From Cellulomonas sp. APG4 (lineage in GTDB: Bacteria; Actinomycetota; Actinomycetes; Actinomycetales; Cellulomonadaceae): a stretch of 64,000 nucleotides of DNA. Each line of letters begins with the position of its first letter. The stretch's first letter is position 1. This document shows, piece by piece, positions 37,891 to 46,189 of the stretch. Made by a program: the position numbers and the translations under genes. Below the pieces are notes generated by a model, which worked only from the letters and a program-made list of their open reading frames with translations, did not search any database and was not told the DNA's origin. The stretch spans positions 70,522 to 134,521 of the forward strand of contig NZ_JAACYI010000001.1 in NCBI RefSeq assembly GCF_009996735.1. Direction: 5' to 3'.

Positions 37891-38074
37891 GTGTGGAGCG
37901 TTTCGGCTGCGACACGCCGGGCCAGAGGTCAGGAACGCGCCACACGAGTCGGAGACGCTCCACACCAGGCCGGGAACGCGCCACACCAGCCAGGAACGCT
38001 CCACACCAGGCCGGAACGCTCCACACGAGCCAGGAACGCTCCACATGCGTCGGGAACGCTCCACACGGGCAGTG
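37891..38074. repeat. 20-bp periodic array: one inverted plus seven direct copies
   Basis: The core GGAACGCTCCACAC recurs, with CCACA(C/T) starting at 37940, 37960, 37981, 38001, 38021, 38041 and 38061, a period of 20-21 bp. One copy in inverted orientation (GTGTGGAGCGTTTC) lies at 37891-37904. The block occupies most of the 319-bp gap between the ligase gene and the NmrA-type reductase, about 90 bp before the latter's ATG. A 20-bp period is near two helical turns, so protein binding on one DNA face is possible. No ORF of note is present. Confidence 0.88.
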
Positions 38075-38166
38075 GGCTCGGGACGCCGGTGCCCGGAATG
38101 GCCGGCGGGGTGGCGAGGTTCTGGCGGGTGCGTGATCGCGCGCACCCCGAACCGAGGAGGACCTCC

Positions 38167-39024
38167 ATGACCACGTTCGCCGTCACCGGAGCCAGCGGCA
38201 AGCTCGGCCGCCGCGTCGTGACCGAGCTGCTCGACCGCGGCGTACCCGCGCACGACGTCGTCGCCGTGGTGCGCGACCCCGCGCGGGCGACCGACCTCGC
38301 CGAGCGCGGCGTGGAGGTGCGCGTGGGCGACTACGCGCGCCCCGAGACGCTCACCCCGGCGCTCAGCGGTGTCGACCGGCTGCTGCTCGTCTCGGGGAGC
38401 GAGCCCGGCAACCGCGTCGCGCTGCACGGGGCCGTGATCGACGCCGCCGTCGCGGCCGGCGTCTCGCGGATCGCGTACACGAGCATCCTCGACGCCGGGG
38501 CGAGCTCGAACCCGCTCGCCGGTGAGCACCGCGGCACCGAGGAGCTGCTGCGCGCCTCGGGCCTGCCCACCACGCTCCTCCGCAACGGCTGGTACGCCGA
38601 GAACTACACGGACCAGATCGCTGCGAGCCTGGACCGCGGAGTGCTGCTGAGCGCCGCGGGCGACGGGCGCATCTCCGCCGCCCCGCGCGCCGACTACGCC
38701 GTCGCCGCGGCAGCAGCCCTGCTCGACGACGCGCCGGGCGACCGTGTGCACGAGCTCGGCGGACCCTCGTTCGACCTCGACGAGCTCGCGGCGACGGTCA
38801 CCGAGGTCACCGGCCGCCCCCTGGTGCACCGCTCGCTGCCCGCCGCCGAGTACGTCGCGGCCCTCGTGGAGGCGGGCCTCGACCAGGGCACCGCGACGTT
38901 CCTCGCGGCGCTCGACACGTCGGTCGCGGCTGGTGACCTCGAGACCGACAGCCGGGACCTCGAGCAGCTGCTCGGACGCCCCGTCACCCCGCTCGCGGAC
39001 GTGGTGCGCGAAGCTCTGGCCTGA
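38167..39024 (+). CDS. NmrA/QorB-type NAD(P)H-dependent reductase
   Basis: A 285-aa atypical short-chain dehydrogenase. The Rossmann motif TGASGKLGRRVV (residues 8-19) follows the GxxGxxG pattern. The segments VVAVVRDPARATDLAERGVEVRVGDYARPETL and GVDRLLLVSGSEPGNRV match the quinone-oxidoreductase-2/azoreductase (QorB, YtfG) family. It lacks the Tyr-x3-Lys of classical SDRs, as usual for that family. The ATG at 38167 has GGAGGA 7 nt upstream. The 20-bp repeat array lies in its upstream region. Confidence 0.88.
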   Translation: MTTFAVTGASGKLGRRVVTELLDRGVPAHDVVAVVRDPARATDLAERGVEVRVGDYARPETLTPALSGVDRLLLVSGSEPGNRVALHGAVIDAAVAAGVSRIAYTSILDAGASSNPLAGEHRGTEELLRASGLPTTLLRNGWYAENYTDQIAASLDRGVLLSAAGDGRISAAPRADYAVAAAAALLDDAPGDRVHELGGPSFDLDELAATVTEVTGRPLVHRSLPAAEYVAALVEAGLDQGTATFLAALDTSVAAGDLETDSRDLEQLLGRPVTPLADVVREALA

Positions 39025-39181
39025 GTGGATCGCTGGGCGCTCGCCCGAGCGGTGCGTGATGCGGGAACAACGGCGCGCCGTCCGCCGTTGTGAAGGGTGC
39101 TGCCCCGGATCGAGACCCCGGGCTCCACATCTCGCCGCCACGAGCGGCCACGCGCCGAGAGGCGTCCGCCGGGGCAGCACA

Positions 39182-39212
39182 GAGGGCGGCAGACCATCGG
39201 TCTGCCGCCCTC
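39182..39212. terminator. 14-bp perfect hairpin terminator between convergent genes
   Basis: GAGGGCGGCAGACC-ATC-GGTCTGCCGCCCTC: a perfect 14-bp stem with a three-base loop, between the stops of the NmrA-type gene and the MMPL gene. It lacks a long T-run, as is common in actinobacteria, and is symmetric, so it could serve both directions. Confidence 0.85.
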
Positions 39213-39256
39213 GTCGCGTCGTGCCCCGGGCCGGTGCCCCGGCCCGGGGCCCCGAC

Positions 39257-41875
39257 TCAGCCGTCCCGGTGCGTCCCGGCGGGCTCATGCGTCCCTGCAG
39301 GCTCGGACGCCACGTCGTGCTGCGCGTGCGCGTGCGGGTGGCGCCGCTCGAGCTTGGCACCCTCGACGTCGACGTCCGGCAGGATCCGCGCCAGCGGGCC
39401 TGGCAGCCACCACGCCCCGGCCCCCGCGAGGTGCATGAGCGCCGGCACGAGGACCATGCGCACGACGAACGCGTCGAGCAGCACGCCGAACGCGAGCGCG
39501 AACCCGATGGGCCGGATCATCGCGGTGTGCGAGAAGACGAACCCACCGAACACCGACGCCATGATGATCGCCGCGGCTGTGACCACGGCACGCCCGGCGT
39601 GCAGGCCCTGCACCACGGCCAGCCGCGGCGGGGCGCCGTGCGCGTACGCCTCGCGCATGCCCGAGCCGATGAACAGCATGTAGTCCATCGCGAGGCCGAA
39701 CAGCACGCCCACGAGGATCGTCGGCAGGAAGCTCAGCACCGGGCCGGGCGAGTGCACGCCGAACAGGTCGCCGAGCCAGCCCCACTGGTAGATCGCGACC
39801 ACGCCGCCCACGGCCGCGAAGTACGACAGCACGAAGCCCGCGGTCGCGATCACGGGCACCAGCAGCGAGCGGAACACGAGCACGAGGATCACGAGCGACA
39901 GGCCGACGACCACGGCCAGGTAGACCGGCAGGGCGTCGCCCAGCTTCTCGGAGATGTCGACGTTGCCGCTCGCGAGGCCCGCGACGGACAGCTCGACGTC
40001 GCCGCCGGCGGCCGTGACGCCGGTCGCGTCGCGCACGGCGTGCACGAGCTCCTCGGTCGAGACGCTGTTGGGGCCCTTGGCCGGGATGACCTGGAAGGTC
40101 AGCATGTCCCGGTCGGCGGACGTGGCCGCCGGGGCGACCGCCACGACGTCGTCGAACTCCGCGAGACGCGAGCCGATCTCGGCCTGGACGGACGGCAGAT
40201 CCTCCTCCGCGACCGGTGAGGCGAGGTCCGCGACCACGAGGAGCGTCCCGTTGATGCCCTCGCCGAACTTCTCGGCGACCGTCGTGTACGCCCGGTACTG
40301 GGTCGAGTCCTCGGGCTCCGACGAGCCGTCGGGGAGCCCCAGACGAAGCGACATGGCGGGAACCGCGAGCACGAGCAGCGCGGTCACGCCGACGAGCACG
40401 CGCACGACGGCGGACCACGTCGCCATGGGGCGTGAGGGCCCGGCCGCGGGCGCGGTGAGCTTCTCGGCCTCGGCCTTGGCGCGGTCCCGCTTGCGCAGCA
40501 CGCGGGTGCCGAGCATGCCGAGGATCGCGGGCGTCAGGGTGACCGCGACCAGCACGGCGACGGCGACGCACAGCGCCGCGACCGTGCCCATGAGCCCGAG
40601 GAAGGGCACGCCGGTGACGTTGAGCGCGAGCAGCGCGATCAGCACGGTCGCCCCGGCGAAGACGACGGCGTTGCCCGACGTCCCGTTGGCGAGCCCGATG
40701 GACTCGGCGACGTCGTAGCCCTGGAGCAGCTGGCGGCGGTGCCGGTTGACGATGAAGAGCGAGTAGTCGATCCCGACGGCGAGCCCGAGCATCACGCCGA
40801 GCACCGGCGTCACCGAGATCATGTCGACGACTCCCGAGAGCGAGAGCGCGACGAGCGCGCCCACCGCGACACCCACGAGCGCGGTCACGATCGGCAGAGC
40901 GGCTGCGACAGCAGTGCCGAGCATCACGAGCAGGACGACGGCCGCGACCACGACGCCGACCACCTCGCCCACGCCCAGGATCTCGGGAACGCCCGCGGTG
41001 ATCTCGGCCGAGATCTCGACGTCGACGCCGTCGATCGGCTCGGCCGTGAACGCCTCGACCACGGACTCCTTGACCTCGTCGGGCACGTCGAGCGCCGCCT
41101 CCTCGAAGACGACGGTGGCGACCGCGGCGCTGCCGTCGGCCGAGACGGTGCGCACCTCCTCCGCCAGCTCGAGCAGGGTCGCGGCGCTCTCGAGGTTCGC
41201 GCTCTGGGTCTCGAGCTCGGCGAGGCCCGCGTCGAGCTCCGCCTGACCGGCCTCGAGCTCCGCGAGGCCCGCGTCGATCTGCGCCTGGGCGGCGTCCAGC
41301 TCGGCCTGCTGCGCGTCGAGCTGTGGTGCGCTCAGCTCGAGCATCCCGGCCGCCTCGGCCTGGGCCCGTGCGGCATCGAGCTGCTCCTGACCCGCGTCGA
41401 GCTCGGCCTGGCCCTGCTCGAGCTGGGTGCGCGCGGCGTCGAGCTCGGCCTGGCCGGCCTCGATCTCCCCGCGCGCCTGCTCGATCTGCGCGGCGCCCTG
41501 GGTCACCTGCTCCTGCGTCGCTGCGCGCTCGTCCTCCGTCTGGAACGGGTCGACGACGGTCCGCACGCCGTCGAGGCCGGCGGCGTCCGCGATGCGCTCG
41601 CGCACGGCCTCACGCTGCGCGTCGGTGAAGGCCTCGCCGTCGGAGGTCGCGAGCACCACGCTGCCCGTGCCGCCCGAGGCCTCGGGCAGCTCGTCCGCGA
41701 GACGGTCGGTCACCTCGGCGGTGGGCGTGCCCGGGATCGAGACGTTGGTCGCGAGGGTCCCCGCGCCGACGAGGTAGGCCGCGACCGACGCGACGAGCAC
41801 GACCGCCCAGACGGCGACGACGGTGCGGGCCCGGCGGACGGCGAACCGCCCGATCCGGTAGAGGAGCTCTGCCAT
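39257..41875 (-). CDS. MMPL/RND-family transporter with periplasmic coiled coil
   Basis: An 872-aa protein of the MMPL family. There are two six-helix halves, each starting with one helix before a large external loop. The hallmark VGIDYSLFIVNRHR and the second LAMDYMLFIGSGMREA are present. The first external loop contains an inserted alpha-helical repeat (about residues 118-228) built from AELDAGQ/AQIDAGLAEL-type heptads, predicted coiled coil. The C-terminus ends in a duplicated 6-residue unit EPAGTH. It is downstream of a TetR gene on the same strand and likely under its control. The exported substrate is unknown. Confidence 0.88.
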   Translation of the reverse strand: MAELLYRIGRFAVRRARTVVAVWAVVLVASVAAYLVGAGTLATNVSIPGTPTAEVTDRLADELPEASGGTGSVVLATSDGEAFTDAQREAVRERIADAAGLDGVRTVVDPFQTEDERAATQEQVTQGAAQIEQARGEIEAGQAELDAARTQLEQGQAELDAGQEQLDAARAQAEAAGMLELSAPQLDAQQAELDAAQAQIDAGLAELEAGQAELDAGLAELETQSANLESAATLLELAEEVRTVSADGSAAVATVVFEEAALDVPDEVKESVVEAFTAEPIDGVDVEISAEITAGVPEILGVGEVVGVVVAAVVLLVMLGTAVAAALPIVTALVGVAVGALVALSLSGVVDMISVTPVLGVMLGLAVGIDYSLFIVNRHRRQLLQGYDVAESIGLANGTSGNAVVFAGATVLIALLALNVTGVPFLGLMGTVAALCVAVAVLVAVTLTPAILGMLGTRVLRKRDRAKAEAEKLTAPAAGPSRPMATWSAVVRVLVGVTALLVLAVPAMSLRLGLPDGSSEPEDSTQYRAYTTVAEKFGEGINGTLLVVADLASPVAEEDLPSVQAEIGSRLAEFDDVVAVAPAATSADRDMLTFQVIPAKGPNSVSTEELVHAVRDATGVTAAGGDVELSVAGLASGNVDISEKLGDALPVYLAVVVGLSLVILVLVFRSLLVPVIATAGFVLSYFAAVGGVVAIYQWGWLGDLFGVHSPGPVLSFLPTILVGVLFGLAMDYMLFIGSGMREAYAHGAPPRLAVVQGLHAGRAVVTAAAIIMASVFGGFVFSHTAMIRPIGFALAFGVLLDAFVVRMVLVPALMHLAGAGAWWLPGPLARILPDVDVEGAKLERRHPHAHAQHDVASEPAGTHEPAGTHRDG

Positions 41876-41947
41876 GGTGACCTTCCCAGGAGGGTCGTAC
41901 GTGGTGGGTGGGTGAGCCGTGCCGCGCGCCGTCACGCGGGACGGGGT

Positions 41948-42643
41948 TCAGGAGTGACGTGCCGCGCGTGCCCGGTAGCCGTCGCCGACGCTCGCGACGA
42001 GCCGCTCGACGAGCTCGGCCCACAGGGCACGCGAGGCGTCGTCGTCGGCCGCGCCCGTGCGCAGGTACCAGTGCCGGTGCAGCACGACGACGCCGCTCAG
42101 CATCGCGTTGACCATGAGATCCACGTCGAGCGGCTCGGCGTCGGGGTGGCGTTCGACGAGGGCCGTCGTGAAGCGGTCGGCCACGTGCTCGAGGCTCCGC
42201 TGCAGCAGCACCGCGCGTGCGGGCGACGTCTCGCCGTCGTAGCCGAGGGTGCGCGTCAGGTAGGCCATCGGCGTCACGAGGTCCGTGCTGCGCAGCGCGT
42301 GCACGATCTCGTCGAACATCACCTCGTCGGACGTGCCCTCCGGAGCGCCGTCGGGACCGTTCCCGGGTGCCGGGGCGACGGCCGCGCTCGCGACGAACCG
42401 CTCGACGAGGGCACCCAGGACGTCGGCGCAGACCTCGCGCACCACGTCGTCGAGCGAGGCGAAGTGGTTGAACACCGTGCGGCGCGAGACGTCCGCACGC
42501 GCGGCGAGGTCGTCGACCGAGAACTCGATGCCGCCCGTCGACTCCATGAGGGAGGACGCGGCGTCGATGATCGCGCGCCGGTGCCGCTCCTTGAGCGCGG
42601 CGCGGCGATCGGGCGCGGTCGACGCGGCAGGGCTCGAGGTCAC
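41948..42643 (-). CDS. TetR-family transcriptional regulator
   Basis: A 231-aa regulator. The N-terminal HTH runs AIIDAASSLMESTGGIEFSVDDLAARADVSRRTVFNHFASLDDVV (about residues 23-67), followed by a larger ligand-binding helical domain. It lies 72 bp upstream of the MMPL transporter on the same strand, a common repressor-pump pair. GTG at 42643 is 6 nt behind a TAGTGT box, which abuts the palindrome GTGCATCGATGCAC, so autorepression is likely. Confidence 0.88.
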   Translation of the reverse strand: MTSSPAASTAPDRRAALKERHRRAIIDAASSLMESTGGIEFSVDDLAARADVSRRTVFNHFASLDDVVREVCADVLGALVERFVASAAVAPAPGNGPDGAPEGTSDEVMFDEIVHALRSTDLVTPMAYLTRTLGYDGETSPARAVLLQRSLEHVADRFTTALVERHPDAEPLDVDLMVNAMLSGVVVLHRHWYLRTGAADDDASRALWAELVERLVASVGDGYRARAARHS

Positions 42644-42649
42644 ATCGCT

Positions 42650-42670
42650 ACACTAGGTGCATCGATGCAC
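42650..42670 (-). promoter_or_regulatory. TetR-gene promoter and palindromic operator
   Basis: The minus strand reads GTGCATCGATGCAC (a perfect 14-bp palindrome at 42657-42670), then CC, then TAGTGT (42655-42650 including overlap), six bases, and GTG. A further TGCA-type half-site lies just upstream. Binding here would block the leaderless promoter of the regulator and its pump gene. Confidence 0.65.
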
Positions 42671-42717
42671 TCGGTGCAATCAGGGCCAGGCCCCACGCCG
42701 GGCCGCGAGCGCCCGGC

Positions 42718-43410
42718 TCAGTAGCCGCCGCCCCCCTCGCCCGAGGCACCCTCGAGCACCGCCGCGGTTCCCGACAGACCGAGCCGCGTCGCACCGGCGG
42801 CGACCATCGCCTCGGCCTGCGCGCGCGTGCGCACCCCGCCCGAGGCCTTGACACCCAGGCGTCCGCCCACGGTCGCGGCCATGAGCCCGACGGCGTGCAC
42901 GCTCGCGCCGCCCGCGGGGTGGAAGCCCGTCGAGGTCTTGACGAAGTCGGCCCCGGCCGACTCGGCGGCGCGGCACACGGCCACGATCTCCTCGTCCTCG
43001 AGGGCGGCCGACTCGATGATGACCTTGAGCAGGGCGCCGGGGATCGCAGCCCGCACGGCCGCGATGTCGGCCTCGACCGCGTCGAAGCGCCCGGCCTTCG
43101 CAGCGCCGACGTCGATCACCATGTCCACCTCGGCCGCGCCGTCGGCCACCGCCCGAGCCGCCTCGGCCGCCTTGATCTCGCTGTGGTGCTTGCCCGAGGG
43201 GAAGCCGCACACGGTCGCGACCACCAGGTCACCCGCGTCCACCGTGAGCGGGAGCATCGAGGGCGACACGCAGATCGCGAGGACCCCCAGCTCACGCGCC
43301 GAGGCGACGTGCGCCTCGACGTCGGCGACCGTCGCGGAGGGCGCCAGCAGGGTGTGGTCGACCAGGCGGGCGAGCTCGGCCGTGGGGATGCCGGGAGCGG
43401 TGGAGGACAT
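42718..43410 (-). CDS. deoC: Deoxyribose-phosphate aldolase
   Basis: A 230-aa class I aldolase that splits 2-deoxyribose-5-phosphate into glyceraldehyde-3-phosphate and acetaldehyde. Key parts are [46 protein letters not shown], the Schiff-base lysine in FVKTSTGF (about residue 159) and the second lysine in VKASGGVRT. The ATG at 43410 has GGAAGAG upstream. A DUF418 membrane protein precedes it on the same strand with a 78-bp gap. Confidence 0.93.
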   Translation of the reverse strand: MSSTAPGIPTAELARLVDHTLLAPSATVADVEAHVASARELGVLAICVSPSMLPLTVDAGDLVVATVCGFPSGKHHSEIKAAEAARAVADGAAEVDMVIDVGAAKAGRFDAVEADIAAVRAAIPGALLKVIIESAALEDEEIVAVCRAAESAGADFVKTSTGFHPAGGASVHAVGLMAATVGGRLGVKASGGVRTRAQAEAMVAAGATRLGLSGTAAVLEGASGEGGGGY

Positions 43411-43488
43411 GCGGACTCTTCCGTCGACGGGGCGGTGCGGGCCCATCCTCGCACCGCACGCGGGGCCAGGCGACCGACCTCCGTCCGG

Positions 43489-44805
43489 TCAGGCGGTCTG
43501 CGGGGTGCGGTACACCAGGCGCCGGTAGAGGGCCTCGGCCGGACCGCGCCTGCCGGCGCGCTCGAGCAGCACCGCGACCACCACGGTGACCAGCCACACG
43601 CCGACCGCCCACGCGACCACCTGTGCCGAGCTCAGGTGCTCGCCCAACCCCCCGGCCCAGCCGCGCAGCGGGAGCACGAACAGCACCGACTGCAGCAGGT
43701 AGCACGTCAGCGAGCGCACGCCGACAGCACGTAGGGCCCGCCCCACGGGCCCGAGGCCCGCCACGGTCGCGCCACGAGCCGCGACCACCCAGGCCACGAG
43801 CGACGCGAACGCCACCCCACCGGCCATCCCCGTGAGCTCGTGCAGGGTCGCAACCCCGAAGACCCCCGCGGGGCCCGGGTCCCACACCCGCGCGACCGCG
43901 AGAGCCATGGGCAGGCCGCCGACCACGCTCACCGAGAGCCCGCCGAGCACCCACCGCCGCAGCAGCGCGAGGTGCCGCTGCGGCTCCTCGAGCACCGACG
44001 ACCGCGCGAACCACAGACCGAGCAGCACGAGCGGCAGCGCGAGGGCCACGCCGAAGGGCGCGGCGAACAGGCTCATCAGACGCACGACCATGGCCCCGAG
44101 CACGTGCTGCTCGGCGTCGCCGAGCAGGGCCAGGTCGCCCGCTGCGCCCTCCCATGCCGCGAGCGCCTGCGCCGAGCCCGCTCCGATCGCTCCGAGCGCC
44201 GCTGCGATCCCGCCCACGACGGCGAGCGTGCGACCGCGTGCCCGCACGAGCGTCACCGCGAGCAGTCCGGTGAGCCCGTAGGTCGCGAGGATGTCGCCCT
44301 CGAAGAGCAGGACGATGTGCACCGCACCGAACGCGGCGAGCACGGCGGCGCGGCGCACCAGGTCACCCCGCGCCGCGAGCCACGGCACACCCGCCTGGGC
44401 GCGCCGCCGCAGCACCACGCCGATCCCGTAGCCGTACAGCAGGGCGAACATCGGCATGGTGCGACGGTCGACGAGCAGCGACACGACGCCGTCGACCACG
44501 CGGTCGAGCGTCGACCCGTCCACGGGACGCAGACCCGCGCCGACAGGCCCTCCCCACAGGTGGATCACCGAGTTGGCGATCGCGATGCCGAGCAGCGCGA
44601 GCCCGCGCGCGACGTCGGGCGCCACGGCGCGCCGGCTCAGCTCGAGCGGTGTCGCCGGCGGGACGGGCGACGCCCCGTGCGCGGCCTGCGGCGGGCCCGT
44701 GCCTACGGGCGGCGCCGCAGGTGGGGACGCAGGAGGGGTGGGTGCCTGGGACGCGGGAACCCCGTCGCGGTCCACGGGCGTGCTCGGGCTGCTCGGCGTG
44801 CTCAT
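43489..44805 (-). CDS. DUF418-family membrane protein
   Basis: A 438-aa polytopic protein. A Pro/Ala-rich cytoplasmic N-terminus (about 55 residues) is followed by about ten helices. The DUF418 hallmarks are DVARGLALLGIAIAN, then VSLLVDRRTMPMFALLYGYGIG, and a C-terminal GVRSLTCYLLQSVLFVLPL. Related proteins are acyltransferase-like or of unknown function. Neighbours give no clear hint. Confidence 0.82.
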   Translation of the reverse strand: MSTPSSPSTPVDRDGVPASQAPTPPASPPAAPPVGTGPPQAAHGASPVPPATPLELSRRAVAPDVARGLALLGIAIANSVIHLWGGPVGAGLRPVDGSTLDRVVDGVVSLLVDRRTMPMFALLYGYGIGVVLRRRAQAGVPWLAARGDLVRRAAVLAAFGAVHIVLLFEGDILATYGLTGLLAVTLVRARGRTLAVVGGIAAALGAIGAGSAQALAAWEGAAGDLALLGDAEQHVLGAMVVRLMSLFAAPFGVALALPLVLLGLWFARSSVLEEPQRHLALLRRWVLGGLSVSVVGGLPMALAVARVWDPGPAGVFGVATLHELTGMAGGVAFASLVAWVVAARGATVAGLGPVGRALRAVGVRSLTCYLLQSVLFVLPLRGWAGGLGEHLSSAQVVAWAVGVWLVTVVVAVLLERAGRRGPAEALYRRLVYRTPQTA

Positions 44806-44944
44806 GCCGCCCAGCCTCCCGGGTGCGGCCCGCGCCGCGCCTCGGCCGCGAGGTGGGTCCCGTGGTCCGCCGCGAGGATGACGCGCGGGAGGATGCCCCG
44901 CGCGGCCGCGGACGACGGCGCCCGGCGCCAGTGGCTCGCCGCCC

Positions 44945-46129
44945 TCAGCCGAAGGACAGGCCCTCGCCCCGGTACGTCGGGACCACGTCGAGATCGCCGT
45001 CGGGCCCGACGAGGGCTGCGGTCGCGAACCGTTCCATCACCTCACCCGCCTTGGCGTGGCGGAACCACACCCGGTCCCCGACCGCGAGCCGTCGCGCCCC
45101 TGGGCCCCGCACCGGCGTCTGCACCTCACCCGCCCCCTCGGAGCGCACCAGGCGCAGGCCGTGCGGGTGGACCGGTGAGGGTGCACGTGCCGGGCCGACG
45201 GGTCCCGACGCGATGTACCCGCCGCCGAACAGCGTCGCGATCTGCTCGGCCGGCCGCCGCACCACGTCGAGGCCGAAGAAGGCTGAGGGCGTCAGCCGAC
45301 GGTGCCCCGCGGGCACGCGATAGCCGTCGAACAGCGTGGGTGAGAGCAGCCCGGAGCCACTCGTGAGCTCGGTCACGGCGGGGTCCGCGGCGGTCGCGGT
45401 GAGCGAACCCGTCCCGCCACCGTTGACGAGGTCCAGGGGCCCGACGGCGCGCTCGACCGCCTGCGCGACGGCCCCACGGCGCTCGGCGAGCTCGGCGAGC
45501 GACGCGCGCTTGACCCCGCGCACGGCAGGTGAGGAGTCCGGCAGCCCGGCCACCTGCGCCTCGTAGAACATCAGGCCCCGCACCTCGTGACCCCGACGGG
45601 CAACCTCACGCGCGAGCGCCGCGGCCGCGTCGGGCGTCCGGACGGGTGACCGACGCACGCCCAGGTGCACACGCTCGCCCGGCCCCAGGCGCAGCGAGGC
45701 GTCGACGTCGAGGCACACCCGCACGCGCGCGTCGGGCTCACCGGCCGCGGTCCGCGCCCGGTCCACGAGGTCGAGCTGGGCGACGTCGTCGACCATGAGC
45801 GTGACCGCCGCGCGCGCTGCCGGGTCCGCCACGAGCTCGGTGAGCGCGGCGAGATCGGCGGTCGGGTAGCCGAGCAGCACGTCGTCGGCGCCGCGCCCCA
45901 CCCACCACAGCGCCTCGCGCAGCGCGTAGGCCATGAGACCCCTGAAGCCCTCGGCGAGCGCGCGGTCGATCAGCGCCGGCACGCGCACCGACTTGGTCGC
46001 CAGGCGCACCGGCCGGCCGTGCGCGCGACCGAGCAGCTCGCGGGCGTTGGTGTCGAAGGCCGCGAGGTCGACGACGACGAGCGGCGCGGGCAGGTCCGCC
46101 GTGGCGGTGCGGCACACGACCGGGATCAT
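44945..46129 (-). CDS. Alanine racemase/D-serine-deaminase-like PLP protein
   Basis: A 394-aa fold-type III PLP enzyme. The N-terminal barrel begins PLVVVDLAAFDTNARELLGRA, with the PLP lysine in VRLATKSVRVPAL (about residue 47). Later come GGGTGSL and ELTSGSGLLSPTLFDGY, as in DSD1-like amino-acid deaminase/aldolases. I chose ATG at 46129. It is divergent from the sugar-lactone oxidase gene. The same two protein types are neighbours in mycobacteria (the Rv1769-Rv1771 region, from memory), which suggests a conserved functional pairing. Confidence 0.82.
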   Translation of the reverse strand: MIPVVCRTATADLPAPLVVVDLAAFDTNARELLGRAHGRPVRLATKSVRVPALIDRALAEGFRGLMAYALREALWWVGRGADDVLLGYPTADLAALTELVADPAARAAVTLMVDDVAQLDLVDRARTAAGEPDARVRVCLDVDASLRLGPGERVHLGVRRSPVRTPDAAAALAREVARRGHEVRGLMFYEAQVAGLPDSSPAVRGVKRASLAELAERRGAVAQAVERAVGPLDLVNGGGTGSLTATAADPAVTELTSGSGLLSPTLFDGYRVPAGHRRLTPSAFFGLDVVRRPAEQIATLFGGGYIASGPVGPARAPSPVHPHGLRLVRSEGAGEVQTPVRGPGARRLAVGDRVWFRHAKAGEVMERFATAALVGPDGDLDVVPTYRGEGLSFG

Positions 46130-46153
46130 CGGGCCATCGTGGCGGCCCACCTC

Positions 46154-46181
46154 TTGACGGCGCCACCCCTGCGCCGATAGT
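46154..46181 (+). promoter_or_regulatory. Promoter of the lactone oxidase gene
   Basis: TTGACG (46154-46159), a 16-bp spacer, and GATAGT (46176-46181), with ATG 8 nt further on. No ribosome site is seen, so the transcript probably starts at or beside the ATG. It is the clearest two-box sigma-70-type promoter in the window. Confidence 0.6.
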
Positions 46182-46189
46182 CACCGCAC

